A DNA stretch of 64,000 nt from Gnetum montanum (lineage: Eukaryota > Streptophyta > Gnetopsida > Gnetales > Gnetaceae), in the NCBI GenBank assembly GCA_015680685.1, contig MNCI01000270.1:811321-875320 (forward strand), written 5' to 3'. The position numbers and the translations under genes are program-made. Shown one piece after another: positions 23,101 to 34,629 of this stretch (positions are counted from its first letter, which is position 1; each line of letters opens with the position of its first letter). The notes under the pieces were generated by a model. That model had not been told where the DNA came from. It did not search any database and worked only from the letters and a program-made list of their open reading frames with translations.

Positions 23101-23840
23101 TTTCCACTGCCAAACTAAGTAGCGATCACTCCTAGCGTACGTCCAAGGTTACATACACCAGATATTGGAATCTACTGAATCGTCATGCGTTGCTGACTCG
23201 GAGAATGGCAGAGCGCAAAGCCCAAATTGATCTCCTGAACCTTAAATGCCAAGATTGGAAAGTCTTCACTTCCAAGATTTGTAAGTGGGGTCAGGATGAG
23301 AAAAATCACAAACATTACTACAAGAAGTCGTTAAAAGAGGTGTTTATTGAAAAGCGCTAACTAGAGATGTTTGTTAAAGGTTTGGGTTTGCGTTCTGCCT
23401 TTGATACTTTTGCCCAAAATACAACTGTGGAAATGGAGTCACCTACGAGGGTGATCACAACTGCTTCTGGGGAAGTGTCGATGGGTGAGTTCCCTTTGAA
23501 ACATCCTACCTGGTCAGCTGTTGACAAAGGAAAGACTTTGGTAGACATCGACTTAGGCCTTCATGGGGTAGATTGGGCCAGCGTTTCAGAAGAAGAAATC
23601 CTTCATCAGCTAGAATTCAGTTTAGGGGGATCTCCTATGGTAAGTGTTTTGTCTTTATGAAGTTAATTTATTGAATAGTGTTTAAAATTTTGACATTTGC
23701 TTATTCTTATGTTGGTTGTTTCTTTTTGGTATTTTCAGGATGAAGGTGGCGATGATGCCCAAGAAGCTGGCCCGAGTGGAGTAGGGGCCCCTAATGCTAG
23801 TGAATTTAAAGGGGATGACCCTCCTATCCCAGATGTTTAG
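19359..23840 (+). pseudogene. Antisense eight-exon gene of element B, HAD-like/unknown/coiled-coil protein
   Basis: Exons by eye with GT-AG borders: 19359-19489, 20250-20699, 20777-21039, 21129-22168, 22267-22496, 22590-22778, 22846-23639, 23739-23840 (TAG). Codon phases join: AG|G gives Arg across intron 1 and AG|A gives Arg across intron 2. E2 resembles the NIF/FCP1 HAD fold (EFLTFLLENFEVAIWSN; NNTLFIAARAHTIFQNPP), but the DxDx motif and the late DD motif are missing. E4 has an unknown domain (EFFSNLFGIPANGLN; LEDWLGMAKG). E5 is Glu/Lys rich. E7 is coiled coil with basic stretches. E8 is acidic. Damage: TAA in E1, TAG in E3 (W in A), a one-base insertion in E4 near 21190, TAG after YN in E4, TAG in E5. 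Function unknown. Opposite strand to gag and pol. Confidence 0.78.
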
Positions 23841-24079
23841 CATTTTAATTTTTAAGTTTTTTTTTGTTGTTTTTTTTTTACTCAGACTTATACCAGAATT
23901 GTCACTTGAAGATTTTGAGATGGATGAAAATAGTTGACACTTGTAATTGTACATTATTGCATGTAAGAATGTTTTTGTTGATTTTGCGTTTAACTGTAAA
24001 CACGACATAGAAATGTAAAATGTTTTGGTTCATTTTCTATTTTAAGTGTAATGCGTAAATGTAATTATAAAAGATAAAC

Positions 24080-24390
24080 GAAAACCAAGTGCTAGTTTAT
24101 GGCCATTTCGGGCCCCTATGCGTAGTTTATGGCCATTTCGGGCTCCCATGCGTAGTTTATGGCCATTTCGGGTGCTAGTGTAATCAGGAAATGTTTTGAA
24201 GGATGTGAATAGGTTTCTCAGTCGACCGATCATTGCTGATCGTGGCTAGTTTTACGTCTTTGCGGACATGATAGTTTAACGTCATTTCGGACTGAGAGTG
24301 TAGCTTAGTATTTTTTTTGTGTTTGTCTTATCGTAGTTTAACATCATTTCAGACATGTTATAGTTTAACGTCATTTCGGACTGAGGGTGT
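24080..24390. repeat. Hairpin-unit array between antisense gene end and PR (B)
   Basis: Three near-identical units of about 30 bases GTAGTTTAT-GGCC-ATTTCG-GGCC, then looser units GTTTAACGTC-ATTTC-GGACT. Lies between the two convergent 3' ends. Confidence 0.8.
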
Positions 24391-24395
24391 TGATA

Positions 24396-27300
24396 TTATT
24401 GTAATAGTTTTTTGATTTTCTTCCTTTTAATGTTAGGCGATATGTCAACGGGTATGATTCTGTATTCGGCATCCCCTTCGCTAATTACGTTGAACGGTAA
24501 CTTGGCCCAAGGGACGTCTGATGGAGTGGTTCCTGTGTCAATGTTTTCAGATGTTTCGATGGTTGGCATGATTTTTGTGTTAGTTTCTAATTGGGAATCC
24601 TTATGTACAGTGTCAGGCGCAGGAGTTTCTGTATTAAGAGGCTCTTGTTCCACATCTAAAGGTTTATTGCTTACCGGTGGTTGCGGATTCTTGTCATTTT
24701 GGCTAGGCTTTTCAAGCTTGACCTCTGAGCCCTGGTCCATGTCCATGTGTGATGAAATGATAGGAGTAGCTGCTTCCCCGCGTATGATGATTTCACCGCC
24801 TTCATAAGGCACATGAATTTCTTGGTGTATAGGGGAGGAGGCAGCTCTTAGTTGGGCCAACCAGGGTCTTCCCAATATTAGGTTGAAGCCTGGCATTTCA
24901 TCGACCACTAGGAAGTCGGCAGATATAGGGAATTGGTCTCCCGCAATGAAATCCAAGGTTATTGTGCCTTTTACCATTACGCGTGACCTGCTAAATGACT
25001 TTAAACATATAGTTGTGGTTGGTTTAATTAACTCAGTAAGCCCTAGTTGCTCAATGATGGGGTATGGTACAACGTTTGTTGCGACTCCATCGTCTATGTG
25101 GACCCTATGTATTTTGAACTGGTTTATACGTATCGTTATGAACATGGGGGCTGTTGTTATCTCTCCTATTTTCTTGTACACCTTAATGTTGTCATCATGA
25201 AAGCTTAAGGGTTTAGGAGTAGTCCTATGAGGCGAGTACATTACCGCATGAATGGAGGGTTCGTTTGGTGGCAAGTCCTCACTTACTGGGATCAATGTTA
25301 ACATACATACTAAAGCTTCCCAATGTGTTTGGGATGTTAGAACCAAGTCGTACAAGCTTAGTGAAGTGTTCTTTTATTTCAATGCTTGGGTAACTTGTGT
25401 CAAGGCTGTTGTGAAGTCTCCACTGTTGGGGATGTTTTTATCAGCGATGACTGGATCCATTGGGCCCAACAGCTTTATTTCACGTTTTGTTGATTTGTCA
25501 TTCTTTTTTGGCACTATCGTTTTAGGTGGTTCATGTTTTTTAGATGATTCACCTTCGTTGCCGGCGTTCGGTTGGTTGTTAGATGACGACATGGGTACAA
25601 AGTTAAGCAGAGTGGGCTTGGGTGGCCCCATAGCTAACTGTTGGCATTCCTTCTCTACACATTCCCATGTAAGCCTATCTGCTAGGTGTTCTCATGGATG
25701 GCGTGGAGGTGGAGCCGACCTTGGAGCCTCAGGTTGCCGTGGGACTTTTACCACATATGGAGCCGGGCGGGGTTGCAGTTGCACCATCATATGTGATTGG
25801 TTAGAAGGCTGGCCAGGTACCCTAATGACATAGGGGCTAGGTTCGCCTTGCGTTTGTGATGTGGAGGCTCAGTAGTCATTAGGATTTTCGGGCACCCTAA
25901 CAACATACGAGGTTGGTTTTGGTGGAGGTTGAACCTATGTTGTTGCCACCGTGGGTGGTACTCGAATTACGAAAGGGGTAGGCCAAGTATGAGGGGTTGG
26001 TGCATTTGAGGGCATGGCGGGAGTGACACACACTATGTATGATTTTTTACATGTCGTGATGTTAGATGTGGGTACGGCCGAGGGTACTCGGATGACATAT
26101 GGTTGCTGCGGGGCACGTGGCGGTTGAGGTGCAGGCGCAGACATAGTAGGAGGAATCTGAACTATGAATGGCCTACTAGGTGTTTCCTGTTTATGCTGGG
26201 GGTAGACGGTGTTGATGTTGAATATCTCGAAATCATCATTGAAGCAGATTGTATTGATAACGTGCAGTGCCTCTTTGGTGTTCAGGGGATCTTTATACAC
26301 CCCCATGGCTTGATTCTGCTATTGGATCGGGTTGGCTTCATCAAAAGTGATTTGGCCTTCATCAATCATTCACTGAATATCCTACTTCAAGGTGAAACAG
26401 TAATCCGTACCATGCCCGTTACGTTGATGGTAATCACAAAAGCAATCCATTCTAAAACCTATGGATATGGGAAGCTCATCTGGTGTTACTAAGCTTGGGT
26501 TCTGTATGAGTTGATAGAACCGGTCGTGTCTCTGGATGGCTGCAGGGGATAAATATTTATGTTTCATTAGCCCATCCTTTAGGAGTTGATCGAAGAGCTG
26601 GAATGGCTTCATTGGCAGAGGCATGTATTGAGAGGGTTCTTTCCTCTCGAAATTTCACGTACGATTTGTTGGGTTCTATTACAATGATGATTCTTGCGTG
26701 GTTCTAGGAGTTTGTTTATTGTAATTAGTNAATGATGATTCTTGCGTGGTTCTAGGAGTTTGTTTATTGTAATTAGTAGAGGTTACTGGCGGTTTGTTTT
26801 GTTGTTGCGCCACTGCTATCGCCGCTATAGTTGCCTTAGCCTTCTCTTTATCTTTTTTAGTATGTTGGTTTTTAAAGGCTAGGTATGCAAGGTTATGGAT
26901 GTTTTGGGCTGCTTCTTCTATGTTTTTAATTTGTACAAATGATTGGTTAAGATTATGTGCGTTAAGGTAGTATAGCTTGGATTTAAAGAAATTGTTAATG
27001 GTCCCTTTTAGAATATTAAGCAGGTAGGTCTGGGAGATTGGCTCATGCAGCTCGTTGAGAGTGACGCTCCACCCCTAAATAAATTTTTGTACAAGTTCAA
27101 GTGGTGCTTGCTTGACTTGTATGAGGTTGTCCAGTGTGGCCTCAGGTTTCAGGTTGTATTTGAACTTGGTCACGAACTGGTGTAATAAGTCTTCCAAGGA
27201 GAAGATGGAATTCCTTGGCAGAGCCCGGTACCAATCAAGTGCTCTTCCTGCGAGGGACATGGGGAACACTTGGAGAATGACATGGGGCCATGCCTGAAGT

Positions 27301-28621
27301 AGCGCGCATTCTAATCTAAATGTTATTAAGTGTGCGTTGGGTTTTGTCTCCCCATTGTATTTTCTTAGTGTTGGTAAGGAGACACCCTTGGGAAAAGCTA
27401 GAGGCAGGATGAAAGGGCTGATGGGATCTTCGTGGTAGAAATCCACTACCTTCAACTCTCCGTCGGTAGCTATTTTGAGGTGCTTTACCTTGTCGGTTAA
27501 TTCTTGCATTAGTTTCTTGGCATCTACCCAATCTTGGGAACTTGGTAACATGGTAGCTTGAGGTTGTGGCATATTGTACGGGTTAGACTGTTGGACGTTG
27601 GGTTGAAAGGCAAAAAGTTGTGCGGTCGGCGATTGTGCTTGTGGAAAGGTTACAATGGGTGGCACTAAGGACAGCACGTTATAGGGAAAAGGCTATTGTT
27701 GCTGTGGTTGTAGCTGTACTAGGGGAGCGTTGGCTGGTGGCACCGTACGGGGTGGCACGTGGTGGTGGGAGGGTTGGTGTGACGGCACACCCATCAATTG
27801 CCATTTCCCAGACACGTTGTACGAAGGGACTCCTTGTTGGGTTACGGTGGTCGAGGGGGCTGCATGCGTTTGAATGTGCGGGATGTAGTGAGCAGATGTG
27901 GATGCTGATATCACATGTGGCATCCCTATCACTTGGGATGGAAATGTCACTCCCACGTTATCGTGAGGGGGCGGTGCTTGTGAGGACGAGCTTGCAGCTG
28001 TAGCAGGGATGATTGCGAGAGGGAATGTGTTGGGTTGGGGGTCGTTTTGGGGAGGAATATGCACTTGCACTGATGTCTCTAGTGGCAAGCCTGGGTGAAC
28101 CTAAGGGGTTGGAGGGGCATGATCTCCCCTGTGTCTGGATGAAAAATTTAGTTGATATGGTTTTGCGGACTGAGGGTGTGATAGGAGTCCTCGTGCTCTG
28201 ATTGAGTAGCAAATTCGTCCTCTTCTTCCAGTTGGGGATCCACCACAAGTTGGTCCAACGAGTGGCTCCTGTGCAGGAGGAGCTGTGTGATGAGCTCCAA
28301 GTACTGCTCTAGAACAAGGATTACATCATACGAGGAAGGGATGAACTCGCGTCCCCCCCTGTAAAAGAGTTCGAACTACCTCTTTACTTCCATTTGGGCT
28401 TGGTCCACAGCCAGGCTATCCTGTATCTTGATACATATGAAGTTATACTGGTCTTGGGTTATAATTTTGGAGGCTGAGTTCCTCCCTTGTAACCTTAAGG
28501 ACTGGTGGGGCCCCGCTGTGGGTTGTACTCCCTGGTGTTGCACGACAGGCTGTTGGACAACCATGGTGCTCACGACGTCGGTTACTTGAGCAGTTGCAGC
28601 AGTGGTGTTTACGGGGTTCAT
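24396..28621 (-). pseudogene. gag-PR: Gag-protease of element B
   Basis: Minus strand from ATG 28621 (MNPVNTTAATAQV) to TAA at 24396. A Pro/Gln-rich N-terminal region is followed by the retrotransposon Gag core (about 27500-27075: FPMSLAGRALDWYRALP, LEDLLHQFVTKFKYN). Next comes a CDYHQRNGHGTDYC zinc knuckle (C-x2-H-x5-H-x4-C) near 26400. A long proline linker follows with repeated PxVIRVP-like heptads (26300-25700), then a protease domain in the last 319 codons with VHIDDGVATNVV where a DSG/DTG triad is expected and ILGRPWLAQ. Several TAG/TAA/TGA codons and an artefact N at 26730 interrupt it. Gag builds the particle; PR processes Gag and Pol. Ends without RT, unlike most gypsy polyproteins. 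Confidence 0.88.
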
Positions 28622-29110
28622 GATGATCGGTTGAGAGTATGACACGGGGTAGAGGAGTGAGATTAGTTTAGTTCCATGTAAATTGAGTGGCAAAATGCAG
28701 CGTATACGCTTCAACGTTTAGTGTATAGCATCAGCGTAGACAGCGTATACAGCGTAAGCAGTGCAGCGTATACGCTAGGCAGCGTATACAGCTTCGGGGT
28801 GTAGTGTAAAATAGAGTGCAGCGTAAAACAAAGCACAGCGTACAACAAGACAGCATAGAGAATGGATTGTATGGTTTTCTGGTTAGGTTTTAATAGGGAC
28901 AGCGTAAACACTGAACAGCGTAGATGCTGGACAGTTCGTAGGCTGAGTTTTCAGACCAGGCTGCGAAGACGCTGGGGTTTCTGTAGACAAAGTCCACATG
29001 AAGTGGGCAGCGTAGACGTTGAAAGACTTGCAAGGAGAGTCTTGAACAAGGCAGCAAAAACAATGATGAGCGTAGATGTTGGGGAGCGTGCAGGCAAGGT
29101 TTTAGGCGGA
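28622..29110 (-). other. Leader of element B between PBS and gag, palindrome rich
   Basis: Untranslated leader with exact AGCGTATACGCT at 28699-28710 and 28765-28776 and many AGCGTA half-sites. No gene supported. Confidence 0.7.
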
Positions 29111-29129
29111 GGCCCTCCTTCTAGCACCA
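29111..29129 (-). other. Primer binding site of element B
   Basis: Minus strand TGGTGCTAGAAGGAGGGCC, five bases after the LTR end. It starts with TGG as needed to pair with a tRNA CCA end. The identical 19-mer occurs at 44313-44331 in C. The tRNA species was not identified. Confidence 0.75.
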
Positions 29130-29134
29130 ATTTA

Positions 29135-30352
29135 TGTACCGCCTGAAATCATTGGTCTCTGGCTGGAAGGAAACAGAGGTTGTGGGATCACAGGGCGAGC
29201 ACAGATGATCCTACTTTCACCTGAGGGTGAGCTGGAATGCATGAAGGCAAAGTACCTTGGCTGGTCTGCAAGCGGATCATACAAGGATTTCCCTGAACGT
29301 ATACCAAAGTGCTACACACTGGGTTAAGCGTAAACGGCGTGATGGGTGTAAATGAGAGCATAAACAGCGTAACAGATGCGGACAGGGCATAAATGTAAAC
29401 AAGCATAAACAGAAACACATGCAAGAAATTAGCATAAACTATAAACAATGNGTAAACAGAAACACATGCAAGAAATTAGCATAAACTATAAACAATGGTA
29501 TTACAGAGTCAAAATATAGTGCACCGGTCTAACACAGTTGTGATGGAACACAAGGCAGAAGAAAAGCCCCGGTGGATGCAGGGATGACTCAGCTCGTTCA
29601 CACGATAGGCGGAGCATAGAGACTGTGTGCATGGCATACAGTGCTTTCCAGCGTAAGAGGGTTTTAGCTTTGGTGCGTAGCGTAAATGTCTCTGGTATGC
29701 TCTAGGATGTTTGTCGACCGACCTGGATGAAGTGAAAAATTAGGATTTTTATACTGGTTGTTATGCTAGACTCGGGTTAGGAGACACGTGACGCGTTGAC
29801 TGGGTGCATACAATTTACAAATATACAACATATTACATCTGCTGGGTGTATACACTGGGTGTATACGCTACATCAGGTTGGCATACACGTTGGGCGTATA
29901 CGCTGGATGTGCGGGGCGTGTGTGAACTTGGGTGGAGATGCTATGGACGCTGGGCGTACACGCTGAGCATATACGCTGACAATGGCTGGGCGTATACGTC
30001 GGGCGTGTACGCTGATGGTTGCTGACTTGCTTCAACTCTTGATCTTTGGTGCTATCTTCATTCTATCTTTGGAGATTCCATGTCAGGCATAAACATTTGT
30101 TGTACCTGCCGAGCCTACATGTGAGGCGTGTACATCGAGCATGTAAGTTGGCTGTCTACGCTGGGTGTATATGCTGTGGATGTCAGGCATAGACACTGGG
30201 CATATATGCTGGTATTGCATACTTAGTGAAAACTAAGCATTTTGATCCCCAAAGTTGCAATGTGTGACACCAAATGTAGCCGTGGTTGTCCAAGGGTCCC
30301 AGGGACCTGCATTTTGCTGGAGAAGTACCAAGCTCGAAATTTTGTGGTGTTT
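29135..30352 (-). repeat. 5' LTR of element B, U3 end missing
   Basis: Matches 12167-13330 of the 3' LTR, including TATA (29746-29753). Similarity stops abruptly at GTGGTGTTT (about 30352), after which C-type hairpin units start. About 500-550 bp of U3 are absent. The N at 29451 lies between two identical copies of about 46 bases, an assembly artefact that lengthens this LTR. Confidence 0.82.
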
Positions 30353-30430
30353 TAGCATCATAGCGAATGAGTTTGCCAGTTCAGCATCATAGCAGATGAT
30401 CATGTACCTTTTCCAGTTTTACATCTTAGC
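30353..30430. repeat. Hairpin units at 3' end of element C
   Basis: Units CATC-ATAGCG-AATG, CATC-ATAGCA-GATG (30385-30398) and CATC-TTAGCA-GATG with TTTTA/AGTTCAG before them. Same kind as at 12120-12150, across element B. Confidence 0.7.
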
Positions 30431-30439
30431 AGATGTTTT

Positions 30440-33400
30440 CTTATCTACTTCATGCATAATATGTAGTACATCTTGAGGTATGAGTGGTTCACTAGATTTG
30501 CAAACTCGTTGTCGTCCATGTCTACCAATTTGAAGGCCACGTTCCCAAAGGCTTTTGTGACCATGTATGGACCTTCCTAGTTTGCTAAGAATTTGTTCAT
30601 ATGCTCATGGATAGCCTTGAGAACAAGGTCTCCCTTCTGTATTGGTCATTGATGTAGATTTGCATGATGTTTTTTCCACTACTTGTTCTAATAGTGCTCT
30701 ATGTGACCTAGTGTTTGTGCACAGTCCTCCTCTATTGAGTTGAGGTTAATGATTCTCAACACGTTGTTCTAGGCTTTGCTCACGATGTTTGATAGGATCA
30801 TCTAAGGTGATGGTACCTACAAATCAAGAGGTAACACTACTTTAGATCCATAAACAAGACTATAAGGTGGCCTATCTATTGTTGTCCTACATGTCGTCCT
30901 GTAAGCCTAGAGCACATAGAGGAATTTCTCATGCCATCACCTCTTGCTGTTGTTAAGCATTTTCTTCAGCAAATTGATGATGGACTTTTTAGTTGCTTCT
31001 ACTTGCCCATTCACCTATCGGTAGTATGGTGAAGAGAATGACTTCCTGATGCCAAGATTACTGCAGAAGGTTTTGGTTTCTGCGCTGTTGAACTATGGTC
31101 CATTATCGGTCACAATAGGCATAGGAAGCCCAAACCTTGTCACGATGTTGTCCAAGATGAAATGGAAAACCTGCTAAGATTTTTTCTTCCTCATGGGAAT
31201 GGCCTCTACCCACTTAGTAAAATACTCAGTGGTGGTGATGATGAAGCTATGCCCTACAAAAGACTTAGGCATGATAGGTCCTATGAGATCTAGTCCCCAT
31301 CACTGGAAAGGCCACGTGATTTGCATAGGATGCAATTCTGTAGGTGAAACATGTATGATATTTGCCTATCATTGGCACGTATCACACATCTTGAATTTGG
31401 TTAGGAAATCATGCTCCATGTAAGGCCAATAGTACCCTAGACGTCTAATTTTTGCAGCCATATCCCTAGGTGCTATATGTCCACTTCACACTCCCTCATT
31501 TACATCATCAATCATCTTTTGCGCTTGCTCCTGGTTCACGCATACCAACAATATCCTATCATAGGAGTGTCTACATAGGGGGTTGTCTCCCATGAGCACA
31601 TACTACCAAGCATGCTTACGGATCACATCTCTCTGGGAGGATGTCCATCCGCTTGGAGGTTCACCATGTTGCAAGTAGGTTTTAATGTTGTACTACCACT
31701 CCTGGGTATCCGTAGAGCTAATAGAGGCTACATGTCCTGCCTAAGTGATAGGCTCTGTACAGTCGGTAATCGAAGCTGGAAAACTTGCAAATAGGTGTGA
31801 CAAAACATTTAATGCTAGGGTGGCTAGGGCATCTGCTACGGTGTTTTCGTTGTGTGACATGTGTTGAACATCCGTAGTTGCAAACTGCTTGAGTAAGGTT
31901 TTTGCTAGGTCGCAGTAGGGTTGCAGGTGTGTAGCCTTGTAGGCATAGACCTTGGTGATTTGATTCACAACAAGTTGTGAATCTCTATGAATTGCCAAGT
32001 GTTGCATGTGCAATGCTTAGGATGCTAAGAGCCCTTTGAGTAACCCCTCATACTCTACCACATTGTTTGTAAAAGGAATGTAAAATGATAAGCTTAGGGT
32101 TGCATTTCCCCAGAGGGGAATGTAATGACAGCAGCAGCACTGCCCCCTCACATGGTCAAGGCACCGTCGAAGTGTGAAGTAGCCTCAAGATTTGGTAGGA
32201 TGACATTGATAGTGCTAACATGCTCATCTGGGAATTTGGGATCTATGATCACCTGGTCATCGACGGGTGAGGTCATGAGTTGCGTTGCTATGGCTTGACC
32301 CTTCGTCGACGATTGGCTGACATAATGCAAATTGAATTCCGCTGTTATTGCTTTCCACTGGGCTATCCTCTTTCTTTCATACAAATTTTTTGTGATAGCC
32401 CAGAGTACATTGCTCTTGAAAATAATGTTAACTTTGCTACAAAATAGGTAGTGTCCAGTTTTTCAATGCAAACACCAAGGCAAGATAGTTTCTCTCCACC
32501 TCGTTATATTTTGCCTCGTATGACTTAGGTAGTGTACTGGTATCTCATATCCGTCATCCTATTTCTGACATAATAGTGTTGCGATAGATGTTTATGAGGT
32601 GGTAAGGTAGATGAAGAAAGGCTTATCCCTCTATGGTGGGTAAACAGTTGGGAGGTACAAAAACTCTTCCTTTAGGTCATCAAAGGCTTGTTGGCATTAC
32701 ATCATCCATTCAAATTTAACCCCTTTCTTTAGAAGATGTTGCATAGGGTGTAACTTATCAATCAACTTTGTGATAAACCTTTTGATGAACTGTAATCTAC
32801 CCTGCAACCCACGTAGTTCTTTAAGGTTTGTAGGAGGTTCCAGGTTGATGATGGCCTTAACTTTGTCAAGGTCCACCTGTATTCTAGCCTCCAATACCAT
32901 AAACCCTAACATGCACCTAGTTCTTACCCTAAAGACACACTTTTTAGGATTGAGACGTAAATCATGCATCTGGCAAGTTGTGAGAACTACACCTAGATCA
33001 CGGGGATGATTAGCGGATTCTTTAGATTTAACCGCTATATCATCAACGTAGTCATTTAGCGTTTCTAAGATATAGTCGCTAAAGATGTAGGTCATGGCTC
33101 GCTGGTACGTCGCTTTGGCATTTTTGAGCCCAAAAGGCATCATAGTATAACAAAAGGTACCCCATGTGGTCATGAAGGTTGTTGTTAACTGATGCTTTGG
33201 GTTAATGTGAATTTGATTGTAACTAGAGAAACCATCCATAAAGGATAATGAAGCATGATCAATTGTAGTGTCAATAAGTTGATCTATATTTGGAAGTGGG
33301 AAATCGTCTTTGATCATTGCCTTATACAAATTTCGTATTCCTTAGACATGTCTATCGTAGCACTATTATGTCATAAGGATAAGCCTTTGATTTCGTATTC

Positions 33401-34026
33401 CTCATACACATCTATGATCCCTTTGATTTGGAAGAAAGGCTTGTCTAAAGTGGAAGTCTATATAGATTTGTATTCCTCCCGTTTTTTTAGAAACTACAAT
33501 GATGTTAGAAACCCATTCTGAGTAATCAAGTACTAAGATGAAACCAGCCTGGTATAGCTTGGTGATTTCACCCCATATGGCCAGTGCGATATCTGGTCTA
33601 ATTCTATGAGCTTTTTGTTTGACTGCTTTCATGCACGGGTCTAGGACAATGTTGTGCTGTATTAGCCTTGGATATAAACCTGACATGTCACTGTATGACC
33701 ATGCAAAGACCTCGATGTTATCTTGAAAAATGTTTGCTACATCTTATGCGTCTGCGAATCTAGGAGGGAACTAAGTTTTAATGTTTTCATTTCCCCCTAG
33801 ATGTGATCATAGGCATTTCAATGAGAGGGTCCTTAGTTACATCCTTGGCCTCTAAATATAGGGCTTGGACCAAATGTTCTAGCTAGTTGGGGAATGTTTC
33901 TAAGGATGCTATGGTGTTGACTGTGTGTGATTCCTAGTCTATTAGCTCTAGGTTCAGTTGTTTTGCAAGTTTTCCATGTGGACCTGCTAAAGCTAAAGGT
34001 GAAGAGAGATCGTGGTGCATTTCCAT
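30440..34026 (-). pseudogene. pol: Ty3/gypsy pol: RT, RNase H, second RNase H, integrase (element C)
   Basis: ATG at 34026 (MEMHHDLSSPLALAGPHGK), aligned with the A and B starts. RT (33690-32700) shows a TMMPFGLKNAKATYQRAM block and NDYVDDIAVKSK. The second RNase H is read in pieces (32384-31740: FDGA, HRDSQLVVNQI, NTVADALATLAL). Integrase (31600-30440) is heavily broken but still matches the A/B sequence, including the final LVNHSYLKM end. Many TAG, TGA and small indels, consistent with greater age than A and B. Ends in the hairpin array. Confidence 0.88.
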
Positions 34027-34037
34027 TTTTTTTCAAC

Positions 34038-34065
34038 CTACCAAGATGAGATGAAAGTCTAGTCA
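34038..34065 (-). promoter_or_regulatory. 3' splice site before RT ATG (C)
   Basis: Minus strand CTTTCATCTCATCTTGGTAG|GTTG, followed 12 bases later by the RT ATG. Same place as the B site although the surrounding sequence has diverged. Confidence 0.5.
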
Positions 34066-34159
34066 GGGATTACCTACTTATAGTAACTGTGCATAGTGAA
34101 ATTTTGCAAAGTAGCAATAAGATGAAAGTATGGTATGAAAGTGTGAAATGAAGCTTTAA

Positions 34160-34450
34160 CCATTTTCTAGTTTAAGGTCATGGCAGACCGCCAGGATGTG
34201 AAAATGAAAAAATACAAACATAAAGGATGAAAAAATACAAACATAAAGGACGAAAAGTGTTAAACTGCTAGTTTAAGGTCTTTGTAGACCATTAACAAGA
34301 TTTTTGTTTTTTGAAAATGTGAATATGAAAATACAAAGCTGTTAGTTTAAGGTCTTTTTGGACCGCTAACTAGACGTGAAAATTCAAGGATATGAAAATG
34401 TGAAGCTACTAGTTTAAGGTCTTTTTGGACTGCCAACGAGATTTTTTTTG
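34160..34450. repeat. Hairpin-unit array between RT and antisense promoter (C)
   Basis: Units GTTTAAGGTC-N6-GACC: loops ATGGCA, TTTGTA, TTTTTG, and GGTC/GACT in the last. A direct duplicate of about 22 bases (AATACAAACATAAAGGA core) lies at 34205-34250. Confidence 0.8.
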
Positions 34451-34620
34451 GTTGTGAAGGCAAACGGTTAGTTTGAAGCGTGCAAAGAGTAATCACTCGG
34501 GTCTACTCACCTTAATGCAAAACAGTGCTACCATGTCATGGCAAGCATGCTACACTACACAGATTCTTCGCATTAAACAAAGAGAGAGAATGAAAAGTTT
34601 CCCTTTTTAACCATCGTGGA

Positions 34621-34629
34621 TATAAATAG
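34621..34629 (+). promoter_or_regulatory. TATA box of antisense gene, element C
   Basis: GGATATAAATAGGAATT, 159 bases before the ATG at 34780. Confidence 0.55.

Larger units (their letters stand above)
12167..30352 (-). mobile_element. Element B: near-complete Tat/Ogre-like gypsy element with antisense gene
   Basis: Minus-strand order: 5' LTR (30352-29135, missing about 500 bp of U3), PBS, leader, Gag-protease (28621-24396), antisense gene on the plus strand (19359-23840), RT-RNaseH-aRNH-INT (18654-15179), hairpin array, PPT (13896-13878) and 3' LTR (13877-12167). Total over 18 kb. Every coding part carries a few stops or frameshifts. It shares LTR family, promoter and damage with A, so the two are close relatives. 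Its truncated 5' LTR abuts C-type hairpin units. Confidence 0.9.

Noticed and set aside
24412-26492. Plus-strand ORFs of 100-193 codons opposite Gag-PR of B
   Set aside because: They are shadows of the Gag-PR frame; the minus strand carries the recognisable domains.
28711-28911. Minus-strand 66-codon ORF before gag of B
   Set aside because: It consists of translated palindrome repeats in the leader and has no counterpart elsewhere.
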